A stretch of 64,000 nucleotides of DNA, from assembly GCA_014860225.1 (NCBI GenBank), contig JACZKE010000060.1, positions 248,001 to 312,000 of the forward strand, in the 5' to 3' direction. The notes under the pieces were generated by a model. That model ran no database searches, had not been told where the DNA came from, and was given only the letters and a program-made list of their open reading frames with translations. A program made the translations under genes and the position numbers. This stretch comes from Desulfuromonadales bacterium (GTDB taxonomy: Bacteria; Desulfobacterota; Desulfuromonadia; Desulfuromonadales; BM103). Shown in pieces: positions 33,528-41,818 of the stretch (the stretch's first letter is position 1; every line of letters starts with the position of its first letter).

Positions 33528-34865
33528 ATGTTTCACAAAATTCTGATCGCCAATCGCGGCGAAATTGCTCTTCGCATTATCCGTGCCTGCAAAGAGATGG
33601 GCATTCTGACCGTTGCAGTGCATTCTGACGCCGATGCCGACGCCTTACACACCAAGATTGCCGATGAGAGCATCTGTATAGGCAGGGCTCCGAGCAGTCA
33701 CAGTTACCTCAACATGAAGGCCATCATCAGTGCCGCCGAAGTGACTGATGCTGAAGCCATCCATCCCGGCTACGGTTTTCTTGCCGAAAATGCTGAATTT
33801 GCAGAGATCTGCCAGAATTGTGGTCTGACATTTATCGGCCCTACACCGGATAACATCCGCCTGATGGGTGACAAGATCGCCGCCCGTCAGTCGGTGATAA
33901 AAACCGGTGTGCCGATTCTGCCGGGCACTAAAGAGAATGTCCCGACCGCTGAAGATGCCCAGCGCATCGCTGCTGAGATCGGTTTCCCGGTGATTATCAA
34001 GGCGACTGCCGGTGGCGGCGGCAAGGGTATGAAGGTTGTTCACTCGCCGGCCTCCCTGCCGAATCTGTATGCCATGGCCCGGGCAGAGGCGAAGGCCTCG
34101 TTCAGCAACTCTGAGGTCTATATCGAGAAGTTCTGTGAAAACCCGCGCCACGTTGAAGTTCAGATACTGGCCGACAAACATGGTAACGTGATTCACCTCG
34201 GAGAGCGTGATTGTTCTATCCAGAGACGTCACCAGAAACTCATCGAAGAGGCGCCCTGTCCGGTGCTTTCGCCAGCCCAACGCAAACAGCTCTGTGAATG
34301 TGCTGTCAACGCGGCTAAATCAATCGGTTATACCAGTGTAGGCACTATGGAGTTTCTGCTTGATTCTCAAGGCAAATTCTACTTCATGGAGATGAATACC
34401 CGCGTTCAGGTTGAGCACCCTGTCACCGAGATGATCACAGGAGTCGATATTATCAAGGAGCAGATTCGTTCTGCTTACGGTGAGCCTCTGAGGTATAAAC
34501 AGAAAGACATCAAGATCAACGGGCACTCCATCGAGTGTCGTATCAATGCAGAGGACCCGGTCAAATTTACTCCCTGTCCCGGCAAGATTGACGGCTATCA
34601 CCCTCCGGGCGGTCTGGGTGTACGCATCGACAGCGCTGTTTATGATCAATATGTCGTGCTGCCCCACTACGATTCGATGATTGCCAAACTGATCGTGCAC
34701 GCCGACACCCGCGAAGAAGCGATTAAACGTATGTCGCGATCACTTGACGAGTTCATCATCGGTGGCATCAAGACAACCATCCCATTCCATCAACGCATTA
34801 TGCACAACAAAGAGTTCATTGAAGGCGATATCGACACCGGCTTCATCGAACGCTTAAAGCTCTAA
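33528..34865 (+). CDS. accC: Biotin carboxylase subunit of acetyl-CoA carboxylase
   Basis: A 445-residue ATP-grasp enzyme that carboxylates biotin on AccB. The N-terminal '[20 protein letters not shown]' is diagnostic, the Gly-rich ATP loop is '[18 protein letters not shown]', and '[20 protein letters not shown]' holds catalytic Glu and Arg residues, with 'ECRINAEDP' after it. The length is that of the stand-alone bacterial subunit. A clear terminator follows, so accBC ends the long operon here. Confidence 0.97.
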   Translation: MFHKILIANRGEIALRIIRACKEMGILTVAVHSDADADALHTKIADESICIGRAPSSHSYLNMKAIISAAEVTDAEAIHPGYGFLAENAEFAEICQNCGLTFIGPTPDNIRLMGDKIAARQSVIKTGVPILPGTKENVPTAEDAQRIAAEIGFPVIIKATAGGGGKGMKVVHSPASLPNLYAMARAEAKASFSNSEVYIEKFCENPRHVEVQILADKHGNVIHLGERDCSIQRRHQKLIEEAPCPVLSPAQRKQLCECAVNAAKSIGYTSVGTMEFLLDSQGKFYFMEMNTRVQVEHPVTEMITGVDIIKEQIRSAYGEPLRYKQKDIKINGHSIECRINAEDPVKFTPCPGKIDGYHPPGGLGVRIDSAVYDQYVVLPHYDSMIAKLIVHADTREEAIKRMSRSLDEFIIGGIKTTIPFHQRIMHNKEFIEGDIDTGFIERLKL

Positions 34866-34870
34866 CGTTG

Positions 34871-34899
34871 AAGGCCAGGTTCTCCTGGCCTTGCTTTTT
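34871..34899 (+). terminator. Rho-independent terminator after accC
   Basis: AAGGCCAGG-ttct-CCTGGCCTT is a perfect 9-bp stem with a tetraloop, followed by GCTTTTTC. It begins 5 bp after the accC stop. Confidence 0.9.
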
Positions 34900-34975
34900 C
34901 GCGACCGTGGTGAAAACGCTTTACAAATACTTTTACAACGACATTCAGGTCTGCCTGATAACAGGCTGATTATCT

Positions 34976-35782
34976 ATGCAGAAATGGCGGTTGATCAATT
35001 CCGGTTTTCAGACGGGTGCCATGAACATGGCGCTGGATGAAGCCTTGTTGCATTCTGTAGCCAAAGGCAATTCGCTGCCTGTACTGCGTTTCTACCGCTG
35101 GCAACCAGCCACCGTCACCCTTGGCTACGCTCAGTCCGTCATCACGGATCTGGATCAGGACGTCTGCCGTCAGGCTGGCCTCGATGTTGTTCGAAGATCA
35201 ACCGGGGGGCGGGCCGTCCTGCACGACCACGAAGTCACTTATTCGGTGATCGCCCCGCTCAATACTGATTTGTTCGGTCATTCTGTTCTCGACTGTTATC
35301 GTGTCATTTCTGAAATTTTGCAGAAAACCCTTGTTCAACTCGGTTTGCCGGCAGAGCTTGTTCCTGGAAAATCGCGTGGCGGCCATCTGAATGTCACGAA
35401 AGCGGTTTGTTTCTCTTCTCCTTCGCAATATGAACTGGTCATCGATGGCCGCAAGGTCGCCGGGAGTGCGCAGAAACGTTTTGGCCAAACATTCTTACAA
35501 CACGGTTCAATTCCGATTGATATGGATCTCGAGCTGCTGGGTAAAGTCCTCAAGGTCGATGTCCATAATCTGACGGCTCCGTTGCATACTGTCGGCTGGC
35601 TGAACCAGTGGAGCGCTGAACCTCTGCTCGTTTCCAATGTTGAAAAGCTGCTGGCCGATGTGTTCTCCAGACATCTGCGAATTGACTGGCTGCACTCTGA
35701 GCCGACCTCATCAGAACGGCAGGAAGCCATGAGAATCAGTGCTGATAAATTTGCGCATCCGGGCTGGAATCTGAAACGCTAG
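34976..35782 (+). CDS. Lipoate-protein ligase A family protein (possible octanoyltransferase)
   Basis: A 268-residue protein of the LplA/LipM/BirA-like fold. 'NMALDEALLHSVAKGNSLPV', 'RFYRWQPATVTLGYAQSV' and 'DVVRRSTGGRAVLHDHEVTY' form the lipoyl-binding pocket, and the invariant lysine lies in 'DGRKVAGSAQKRFGQTFLQH'. It attaches lipoate or octanoate to carrier domains of 2-oxoacid dehydrogenases or GcvH. The lack of the LplA accessory domain and the length favour LipM-like octanoyl transfer, but ligase activity cannot be excluded. It is probably monocistronic. Confidence 0.83.
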   Translation: MQKWRLINSGFQTGAMNMALDEALLHSVAKGNSLPVLRFYRWQPATVTLGYAQSVITDLDQDVCRQAGLDVVRRSTGGRAVLHDHEVTYSVIAPLNTDLFGHSVLDCYRVISEILQKTLVQLGLPAELVPGKSRGGHLNVTKAVCFSSPSQYELVIDGRKVAGSAQKRFGQTFLQHGSIPIDMDLELLGKVLKVDVHNLTAPLHTVGWLNQWSAEPLLVSNVEKLLADVFSRHLRIDWLHSEPTSSERQEAMRISADKFAHPGWNLKR

Positions 35783-35811
35783 GAAGACTGACTTTGGCAT
35801 GTCTTTGGCCA

Positions 35812-35840
35812 TTGAACAGACTGAGGGGCCGTGCTAACAT
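35812..35840 (+). promoter_or_regulatory. Promoter of the 35874 gene
   Basis: TTGAAC and TAACAT with a 17-bp spacer lie 33 bp upstream of the start codon of the exported hypothetical protein. Confidence 0.5.
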
Positions 35841-35873
35841 GCCGTATTATTTCGGTTGAATACGGAGGTGGGT

Positions 35874-36284
35874 ATGAAACGTGGATTGATATTTGCTCTG
35901 TTGGCTGCGGTCGCGATGCTTTGCATGGGCATGGGCGATCTCGGTGGCCAGCCCAAAGGAATAGTCCCGGAAACGGATGTGCCTATCCAGGCAGAGATCA
36001 AGGATCACAAGGGAATCACAACCAGCCTCGAGCAGTTTTCAATGGATGGCGAGACCTATCTGGATGCATGGCGCGGCCAGGGTAAACTGACCATCCCTTT
36101 TCAGAATATTGATACCCTCTCTTTTAGGGAACTCAAGGGCGACGAGGTCAAGGTTGATGTCAAGCTGAAGGCTGGGGAGATCATGTCACTGACAGTACGT
36201 TCACGTGCAAAATTTTATGGATCGACCGGTTTCGGTGCTTTTCAGATCAAATCAAGGGATGTGGACAGTATTGATTTCCCCTGA
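35874..36284 (+). CDS. Exported hypothetical protein
   Basis: A 136-residue protein of unknown function. The N-terminal 'MKRGLIFALLAAVAMLCMGM' is a signal peptide-like segment; no lipobox Cys is at the expected place. The mature part is rich in beta-type sequence: 'IQAEIKDHKGITTSLEQFSM', 'GKLTIPFQNIDTLSFRELKG' and 'YGSTGFGAFQIKSRDVDSID'. It looks like a small periplasmic beta domain. The ATG at 35874 has GGAGGTG seven bases upstream; the track's start at 35856 lacks this. It has its own promoter and terminator. Confidence 0.75.
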   Translation: MKRGLIFALLAAVAMLCMGMGDLGGQPKGIVPETDVPIQAEIKDHKGITTSLEQFSMDGETYLDAWRGQGKLTIPFQNIDTLSFRELKGDEVKVDVKLKAGEIMSLTVRSRAKFYGSTGFGAFQIKSRDVDSIDFP

Positions 36285-36310
36285 AACGGCTCAACCTCCA
36301 GGATTTTTCA

Positions 36311-36339
36311 ATGCGGGGACTAATCCCCGCATTTTGTTT
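36311..36339 (+). terminator. Rho-independent terminator
   Basis: ATGCGGGGA-ctaa-TCCCCGCAT is a perfect 9-bp stem followed by TTTGTTTG. It ends the transcript of the exported hypothetical gene. Confidence 0.9.
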
Positions 36340-36386
36340 GTTAACTTGGCGTACCTGCGGAAACTCCGGATGAACACCTTCAATCC

Positions 36387-36555
36387 TTATCTATCATGAT
36401 GGCGTCGCAAAAAGTCCGCCCTACGGCGTTATGGCGCTTTTTCAGGACCTCGACATACCATATGTATGCCTTCGCCCCTGAAAAAACACCATGCCTTGTA
36501 GGGCGAAATTTTTGCTTAGCCATCCCATGACTATTTGCTAATTTATCTATCATGA
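36387..36555. repeat. Palindromic MITE-like element flanked by 13-bp direct repeats
   Basis: An imperfect palindrome of about 137 bp (36394-36530) folds on itself around CATAC-catat-GTATG. Matching blocks in both arms include GCAAAAA, CGCCCTAC, ATGG and TTTTTCAGG. On both sides lies the identical 13-mer TTATCTATCATGA (36387-36399 and 36543-36555), the second copy containing the mqnA start codon. This looks like a non-coding mobile repeat with its target duplication. Other copies elsewhere in the genome would be needed to prove mobility. Confidence 0.75.
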
Positions 36556-37379
36556 CTTTGCGAATCGGCCGTATTGCCTACCTGAATGTAGCTCCTTATT
36601 TTCACTACCTGCACGAACAGGGTTTCACCGGTGAGATCATTGCCGGGGTACCGTCTGCGTTAAACGCCATGTTGGCAGAGGGAAGCATTGATGCGTGCCC
36701 CTCGTCTTCCTATGAATATGGTCTGCACGCGGACGATTACTGCTTGTTGCCCGGTCATTCCATCAGCAGCATCGGGCCGGTACACAGCGTTTTGCTGTTT
36801 ACTCCGGGACCATTGCACTCCCTTTCAGGCGAGGAGATTGCCATAACCGGCGAATCCGCAACCTCGATCAATTTGTTGAAAATTCTCCTTACAGAATTCT
36901 GCGGTATCAATAATGTTTCCTGTAATGTGCCCTCCGGCGAGGTTGAAAAGCTGCTCAAGGAGGGGCAAAGCGCCCTTTTGATAGGAGACCGGGCTCTTGC
37001 CGCAGCGCAAGACTGTCCCCCGGGCGTTCAGATTACAGATCTCGGCGCGCTCTGGTATCATTTTACCGGCATGCCGTTTGTCTTTGCGCTGTGGATCCTG
37101 CGGCGGGAAGCCGTGACTAAATCTCCTGACGAAATCAGCGCCCTGGCTGCACAACTCGGCAAGTCACGACAGCATGCGTTCTCAAACCTGCATGAAATGG
37201 CGGCCAAGCTGTCTACCGGTGCCGGCTTGTCCGCTCGGCAGCTAGAGGCTTATTGGCGTGGAATGTCTTACGATTTGAGTGATGGGCATATTGAAGGACT
37301 GCGGCTCTATTTTACCCTGTGCCGCAAGCATGGCCTGCTGGAAAAAGTCCCCGACTTTCATTTCTTCCCGGCGATGTAG
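36552..37379 (+). CDS. mqnA: Chorismate dehydratase of the futalosine menaquinone pathway
   Basis: A 275-residue periplasmic-binding-protein-like enzyme that converts chorismate to 3-[(1-carboxyvinyl)oxy]benzoate, the first step of futalosine-based menaquinone synthesis. '[18 protein letters not shown]', '[20 protein letters not shown]' and 'SSSYEYG' are conserved in MqnA, with '[19 protein letters not shown]' and 'LIGDRALAA' further on. The family presence fits an anaerobic respirer. The start codon lies within the right direct repeat of the preceding palindromic element. The 3' end overlaps the convergent NUDIX gene by 22 bp. Confidence 0.93.
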   Translation: MTLRIGRIAYLNVAPYFHYLHEQGFTGEIIAGVPSALNAMLAEGSIDACPSSSYEYGLHADDYCLLPGHSISSIGPVHSVLLFTPGPLHSLSGEEIAITGESATSINLLKILLTEFCGINNVSCNVPSGEVEKLLKEGQSALLIGDRALAAAQDCPPGVQITDLGALWYHFTGMPFVFALWILRREAVTKSPDEISALAAQLGKSRQHAFSNLHEMAAKLSTGAGLSARQLEAYWRGMSYDLSDGHIEGLRLYFTLCRKHGLLEKVPDFHFFPAM

Positions 37380-37795
37380 TCTTTCAGTATACGGGCGTGA
37401 TCAAAGCAGAGGAGCTCTGGCAGGTTATCCAGCCGGAATAGCCGGACAGTTTTAGCGTCATCGCCGGCTTTGGCTTCTCCTCGAGCGTCTGCGGTAAAAA
37501 CCATGGAAATGTTGTGCTGCCGAGGATCGCGGTCCGGGTCAGAATAAGCGTGGAATTGCCTGAGATTCTCAATCTCGAGGCCCGTCTCTTCGCGTGCTTC
37601 CCGAATGGCTGCCTCTTCCAGGGATTCACCGTAGTCGACAAAGCCGCCTGGCAGTGCCCATCCATGTGGCGGATTCCGACGTTCAATCAGGACGATACTG
37701 TCTTTCATGCTGATGATAATGTCCACGGTCGGGAGGGGGTTGCGGTGGCTGGTAACTTTTTTGCCGCAGTGCGGGCAAAGGACAAAAGTCTGCAT
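37358..37795 (-). CDS. NUDIX hydrolase with N-terminal zinc-finger-like motif
   Basis: A 145-residue pyrophosphohydrolase. The Nudix box G-x5-E-x7-REUxEExGU is complete in '[20 protein letters not shown]' running into 'ETGLEI'. An N-terminal '[19 protein letters not shown]' places a CxxC pair before the domain. '[20 protein letters not shown]' is typical of ADP-ribose or nucleotide-sugar Nudix enzymes; the substrate is not predictable. It runs against mqnA with overlapping 3' ends and away from the tRNA-Leu gene. Confidence 0.92.
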   Translation of the reverse strand: MQTFVLCPHCGKKVTSHRNPLPTVDIIISMKDSIVLIERRNPPHGWALPGGFVDYGESLEEAAIREAREETGLEIENLRQFHAYSDPDRDPRQHNISMVFTADARGEAKAGDDAKTVRLFRLDNLPELLCFDHARILKDYIAGKK

Positions 37796-37808
37796 GTGAA
37801 TCCTCCGG

Positions 37809-37837
37809 TTGACAGATGAGTCAAAACTGCATTAATA
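37809..37837 (+). promoter_or_regulatory. Promoter of tRNA-Leu
   Basis: TTGACA and TTAATA with a 17-bp spacer end 23 bp upstream of the tRNA 5' end. Confidence 0.6.
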
Positions 37838-37859
37838 ATAGCCGAACTTTTCAAACTTT

Positions 37860-37946
37860 GCCCGGGTGGCGGAACTGGTAGACGCAAGGGACTTAAAATC
37901 CCTCGGGAGCAATCCTGTACGAGTTCGATTCTCGTCCCGGGTACCA
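37860..37946 (+). tRNA. tRNA-Leu (anticodon TAA)
   Basis: An 87-nt class II tRNA with encoded CCA. The acceptor arms GCCCGGG/CCCGGGT pair (one G-U at the end), the discriminator is A as required for leucine, the anticodon loop is CTTAAAA with anticodon TAA at 37894-37896, a long variable arm follows, and the T loop reads GTTCGATTC. It has its own promoter and terminator, and is followed by a broken integrase gene. Confidence 0.97.
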
Positions 37947-37959
37947 TAAGAAGATCAAG

Positions 37960-37990
37960 GGTTTAGCTTAATTGCTAAGCCTTTTTTCTT
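37960..37990 (+). terminator. Rho-independent terminator after tRNA-Leu
   Basis: GGTTTAGC-ttaatt-GCTAAGCC (one G-T pair) is followed by TTTTTTCTTTT, a strong intrinsic terminator 14 bp after the tRNA. Confidence 0.9.
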
Positions 37991-38017
37991 TTGCTATAAT
38001 CCTCGGGAAATACCTCT

Positions 38018-38038
38018 GTGGACCACTGGTGGACCACT
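38018..38038. repeat. Tandem 10-bp repeat near the integration site
   Basis: GTGGACCACT occurs twice, separated by one base, between the tRNA-Leu terminator and the integrase remnant. It may be part of an attachment region or an integrase arm site. Confidence 0.45.
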
Positions 38039-38277
38039 AGGCATCAATAAATCACTGTAAACCACCATAAAACTTGGTCCCGTTAGCTTCCAATTTTTGA
38101 TCGTCTGAATCGATGGTTGTCTGTTGAAATCTTCGATAATGAATTGTCGTTTGTGAAATCTTGTGGTCCATGAGTGATCAAATATGAGATTCGTCTTTTG
38201 TAACTATCTAAAAATAAATGAGAAACTGGACTTTGACAAGGGATTTGCTATCTAAAGCATAATTGCTCGGAGGAAGT

Positions 38278-38511
38278 ATGGGCGTTATTTACGAAAGAAA
38301 AACGAAAGAAGGGAAGGTCAATTTCCGCGCGCACGTAAGATTGAAGGGGTATCCTCAACAGGTCGCTACCTTTTCCAGGAAGACTGATGCAAAAAAGTGG
38401 ATACAGGAAACAGAAACATTTATCCGTGATGGACGCTACTTCAAAATTGTTGAGGCAAAAAAACACACATGTAACTTGGCCTTCACCGAACATTCCCGAG
38501 ATTTTGGCTGA
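38278..38511 (+). pseudogene. Truncated tyrosine-recombinase (phage-type integrase) gene
   Basis: The 5' end of an integrase: 'MGVIYERKTKEGKVNFRAHV' and 'RLKGYPQQVATFSRKTDAKK' then 'WIQETETFIRDGRYFKIVEA' match the arm-binding N-terminal region of integrases that insert at tRNA genes. After 'KKHT' the sequence loses similarity and stops, so the core-binding and catalytic domains (R-H-R-Y) are gone. GGAGGAAG lies before the ATG. Some 330 bp downstream of tRNA-Leu, it marks an element that has been largely deleted. Confidence 0.8.
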
Positions 38512-38730
38512 CCGGGCCGCTCTTGGCAGCGTGAGTCCAGTCGCCTCGGAGTGGAACCCGTATCACGGCAGTATGGTCTGGAGCATGGGGATGTGGCGGT
38601 TGGCCCATTGGTAGGGGGGGCAGACTGAAGCAAATAAGCTGTTCCTGGGTGCCTGGTCTGTTCTCGGTTGGATTAAGACGACCAAACGACCTCCGAAAAA
38701 CAATTCGCCGGCAGATGAAGCAGAAAAACT

Positions 38731-38765
38731 AAAGGCCACTCTCCAAAGAGAACGGCCTTTTTCAT
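38731..38765. terminator. Bidirectional-looking terminator
   Basis: AAAGGCC-a-CTCT-ccaa-AGAG-aac-GGCCTTT forms a strong hairpin followed by TTTCA on the plus strand; the A/T-rich flanks could also serve the minus-strand small genes that end at 38806. Confidence 0.75.
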
Positions 38766-38805
38766 TTGCATATCCTGAGCAGGAATAAATCTGCCTGTTT
38801 TATCT

Positions 38806-38952
38806 CTAGTTGAACATCTTGGCACCGAGATAAGCCAGGGCTGGCCAAGCAATCAAAACAGCGGAGACAAAAGCAAAGACGCCAAGGACACCCATGATAG
38901 CGATTGTGTAGCTGGCTTTTACATTGTTGAGGATATTGGCTGCGGTTGTCAT
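38806..38952 (-). CDS. 48-residue single-span membrane peptide (copy A)
   Basis: This ORF is too short for the track. GGAG lies 7 bp before the ATG. The product begins 'MTTAANILNNVKASYTIAIM', has one long hydrophobic helix, and ends 'AVLIAWPALAYLGAKMFN'. It is a clear paralogue of the adjacent 39001-39147 gene, with the same length and the shared block 'SAVLIAWPALAY'. Conservation between the two at the protein level with many silent differences indicates coding selection. I do not recognise the family. It could be a structural membrane peptide, a small regulator of a membrane complex, or a toxic peptide. Confidence 0.8.
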   Translation of the reverse strand: MTTAANILNNVKASYTIAIMGVLGVFAFVSAVLIAWPALAYLGAKMFN

Positions 38953-39000
38953 GGCGTTTCTCCTATGGTTTCTCCCACCGGGTGAGAGGGTTGGTTAAAG

Positions 39001-39147
39001 TTAGTTAAAAAGCTTCGAGCCGATGTAAGCAAGTGCCGGCCAGGCGATCAGTACGGCCGAGATGAAAGCGAAAATCCCGAGCATGGCAATGACCAGAACC
39101 AGGTAACTACTTTTCACATTATCCATAAAGCGGCTTTGAGTTTTCAT
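39001..39147 (-). CDS. 48-residue single-span membrane peptide (copy B)
   Basis: The first gene of the tandem pair, with an ideal AGGAGG six bases before its ATG and a promoter upstream. The product begins 'MKTQSRFMDNVKSSYLVLVI' and ends 'SAVLIAWPALAYIGSKLFN'. Relative to copy A, 'NVKxSY' and 'FAF(V/I)SAVLIAWPALAY' are kept while the N-terminus differs. A single membrane helix of about 25 residues with a short positively charged N-terminal end is predicted by eye. Function unknown; the pair lies between the tRNA-Leu integration scar and the TetR efflux operon, transcribed divergently from the latter. Confidence 0.82.
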   Translation of the reverse strand: MKTQSRFMDNVKSSYLVLVIAMLGIFAFISAVLIAWPALAYIGSKLFN

Positions 39148-39199
39148 GACGTCCTCCTGATCGATTTGGTTTGTGAGTTGTTCCTCACTGTTGATTAAA

Positions 39200-39228
39200 C
39201 TTTTACCATTAGAAATACATCATGTCAA
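39200..39228 (-). promoter_or_regulatory. Promoter of the membrane-peptide pair
   Basis: On the minus strand TTGACA (39223-39228) and TAAAAG (39200-39205) are spaced by 17 bp, about 50 bp upstream of copy B. Confidence 0.65.
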
Positions 39229-39528
39229 CAATAAAAGTTAAAATATTTTCATATTGCTTAACTTATTTGCAATAGACTGTTTTTACAGAGTTATTCTCAT
39301 AATAAATTAACCACTAAGGAGACAGGACGACATTCCTTAGAATTAATTTCCAGGTTTATTAGAGACATTAGGTCATGCTGATCGCGTATGGCGTAGTGTT
39401 GCGCAGGAGAAAATCAGGAGTGACGCGTATCTCCCCCTGGGAAAGAACCTGTACTGAGACCACACCACAAGAAAAAAAACCCACAGACTTCACGGCACAC
39501 ATATGCATGGACCACTCATCAATATTAC
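39229..39528. other. Intergenic stretch without recognised genes
   Basis: Three hundred bases between the divergent promoters of the small membrane-peptide pair and tetR. I see no convincing ORF, RNA gene or terminator here. The left half is strongly AT-rich. Confidence 0.6.
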
Positions 39529-39575
39529 TTGACAAATAGTTATGGCACTCCTATATATGACTGACTTATCAGTCA
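39529..39575 (+). promoter_or_regulatory. tetR promoter with TetR-type operator
   Basis: TTGACA (39529-39534), a 17-bp spacer and TATATA (39552-39557) are followed at once by the perfect palindrome TGACTGA-ctta-TCAGTCA (39558-39575). An operator placed across the transcription start is the usual design for autorepression by TetR-family regulators. Confidence 0.85.
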
Positions 39576-39594
39576 GTTAAGGGGACAGAATACC

Positions 39595-40203
39595 ATGACA
39601 CGCAGAGAAACGCTCCTGGATGCAGCAATCGCGCTGTTTGCGGAAAAAGGCTACAACGGGACCTCTACCAGCGAAATTGTAGAAAAAGCCGGGGTTGCCC
39701 AAGGCACCCTGTTTTACCATTTCAAGAACAAGGAAGGGATGCTCCTGACCATTCTCGAAAATATCCTGAATGAATACCTGCAGGACATGGAAGAGGTTGC
39801 ATCAGTTACTCAGAGCGGTCTGATGACTGTCGAAAACCTGATCAGGTGCAGCACCCATTTTCGGCAGACCCGGTCCCTGGAACTGCTCGTGCTGATGCGT
39901 GATTTTCCTGCTGACCTCATCAAGCCAGATTCACCCCAAATGATGTTCATTATCGAGTTTTTTAAGCGATTCTACGATCTATTTAAAAACGCTATTGACC
40001 GGGGACAAAAAGACGGCTCAATCAGAAAAATATCCAGCGAGAAATATACCCACATACTGTTGGGTATGCTCAGCGGGATGGATCGCCATATCCTGCTTGG
40101 CCCGCTGCCTACACCAGCATTGACTGAAGAGATTGTCAGTTTTTGTTGCAGTGCCCTTTCCCCCCCAGGGATCGACCCTGTGTCCCACGAACGGAGGTCA
40201 TAG
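39595..40203 (+). CDS. TetR-family transcriptional regulator
   Basis: A 202-residue repressor. The N-terminal HTH is 'RETLLDAAIALFAEKGYNGT' with 'STSEIVEKAGVAQGTLFYHF' and 'KNKEGML'. The helical C-terminal part would bind an inducer. It is the first gene of an RND efflux operon and stands directly behind a promoter with a perfect palindrome, so I infer that it represses its own operon until a toxic compound binds. The next gene starts two bases after its stop. Confidence 0.92.
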   Translation: MTRRETLLDAAIALFAEKGYNGTSTSEIVEKAGVAQGTLFYHFKNKEGMLLTILENILNEYLQDMEEVASVTQSGLMTVENLIRCSTHFRQTRSLELLVLMRDFPADLIKPDSPQMMFIIEFFKRFYDLFKNAIDRGQKDGSIRKISSEKYTHILLGMLSGMDRHILLGPLPTPALTEEIVSFCCSALSPPGIDPVSHERRS

Positions 40204-40204
40204 C

Positions 40205-41818
40205 ATGTCCAATTTCCTCAAGATCAGCATCACACTGGTTCTGGCGATGATACTTCTTCAGACCACGAGGCTATACGCAGAAGAATATGTAGAGGGCCTG
40301 TCCCACTGGCCGGAGTTGACCCTGCAACGTGCATTGGAGAGAGGCTTGAATAAAAATCTCGAATTGCGTATAGAAACCCTCAATGTGCCGATCGGTCAGG
40401 AAAGCGTCATCGTCGAAGACGCCAACTTCGATCCGGTCGCAGAAGTTTTCACTTCGACACAATATCAAAGGACACCGGCCACAGCAGCGTTGTCAGAGAA
40501 TCAATTTACCCGTGAACGTCGTTACGAAGGCGAAGCAAGTCTCAGTAAAAGATTCCGCTTCGGACTTGACGGACGCCTCAGCGCCCGCACGTCCAGAGTT
40601 ACCAACAGTTCCACCTTCGACGACAGCACCGTGGTCGACCTGGACCCCCAATATCGAAGTTTTCTGGTACTCGACCTGACGCAGCCGCTATTACGAGATT
40701 TCGGCACTGCTGTCAATACGACCGATGTACGCATTGCTGAAAATCGTTTACAGCAAGCTACTTACCGTACACTAAGTCGGGCTCAGCGTCTGGTCGCTGA
40801 CATTGAAATAACCTATTACGAAATGGCACAAGCCATCCAGGCATATAGCTACCGAATTGAATCGCGTGATTTGGCACAGCAACTTCTGGCAGGCAATCGT
40901 GAAAAATTTGACGTGGGGCTGATCCCCATTTCCGAGGTTCAAGAAGCAGAAACCGCTGTTGCTTCCAGGGATGAACAGGTGCTCGCAGCACGTCAGCAGG
41001 TGGAAACAGTGGGGAATCGCCTCAGGGATTTGCTGGAAATTAACCGGGAAGACCCCATGAGTCGTGAATTCCTGCGTACGGAGCTCTTGCCGGGAACAGA
41101 CCAGGTTTTCCCAGAGATGGAAGAAGCTTTACCCCTGGCTCTTGACAGCCGCCCGGACCTGGCACAGCAACGTCTGGAGATAGCCAGTCGCGACATCCGC
41201 CTAAAATTCGACAAGAACCAGACGTTGCCCAGGCTTGACCTGGAGGGCACCCTGGGAGCCAACGGTCTCTCCGGTGAGGAGCGAAACCTCACAATCGCCG
41301 GCGTGGGCTCGGGATCAAACCCGTACGACGGGAATTACTTTGATTCAGTAGACAGCCTCGCACAAGGGAACGGTTACGAATGGTTTGTCGGGGCGCGTTT
41401 TTCTTATCCCCTCGGTAATCGTGAGGCCGAGTCTACGTATCGGCGCAGTGGCATGGAAAAGCAACAGGCGATTTACAGCTTAAAGCGGCTGGAGACGACC
41501 GTGGAGACGGAAGTTATCGAAGGGTTGATCGCTGTTAAACGCAGCCTGGAGCGAGTCAAGGTTGCGGGACGATTTGAGTCATTAGCGGAGAAAACCCTGA
41601 GCCAGGAAATGGAGCGCTTGCAGGAAGGTCTTTCCGACACCTTCCGTATCCTCGACTTTCAGGACAAGGTCATCGATGCCCGTATCCGCAAGATAACAGC
41701 CCTTGGCGACTACAACAGGGGGCTAGCCGACCTTTATCGAGCAACGGGCACCAACCTGGAAAGACTCGGGATCGTCTACAAAGTTCAGAATCAGGAGACT
41801 TATGATGCAACAAAGTAA
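40205..41818 (+). CDS. TolC-family outer-membrane efflux protein
   Basis: A 537-residue outer-membrane channel. The track opens at 40133 inside tetR, but the ATG at 40205 has GGAGGTC upstream and starts a proper signal peptide ('MSNFLKISITLVLAMILLQT'). The body shows the two OEP repeats with 'LTLQRALERGLNKNLELRIE', 'LDLTQPLLRDFG' and 'RPDLAQQRLEIASRDIRLKF'. It forms the trimeric duct for the RND pump encoded next. It overlaps the adaptor gene by 17 bp. Confidence 0.9.
   Translation: MSNFLKISITLVLAMILLQTTRLYAEEYVEGLSHWPELTLQRALERGLNKNLELRIETLNVPIGQESVIVEDANFDPVAEVFTSTQYQRTPATAALSENQFTRERRYEGEASLSKRFRFGLDGRLSARTSRVTNSSTFDDSTVVDLDPQYRSFLVLDLTQPLLRDFGTAVNTTDVRIAENRLQQATYRTLSRAQRLVADIEITYYEMAQAIQAYSYRIESRDLAQQLLAGNREKFDVGLIPISEVQEAETAVASRDEQVLAARQQVETVGNRLRDLLEINREDPMSREFLRTELLPGTDQVFPEMEEALPLALDSRPDLAQQRLEIASRDIRLKFDKNQTLPRLDLEGTLGANGLSGEERNLTIAGVGSGSNPYDGNYFDSVDSLAQGNGYEWFVGARFSYPLGNREAESTYRRSGMEKQQAIYSLKRLETTVETEVIEGLIAVKRSLERVKVAGRFESLAEKTLSQEMERLQEGLSDTFRILDFQDKVIDARIRKITALGDYNRGLADLYRATGTNLERLGIVYKVQNQETYDATK

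Noticed and set aside
38018-38038. The GTGGACCACT pair as a start of a CRISPR array
   Set aside because: Only two units with a one-base gap are present, so there are no spacers and no array.
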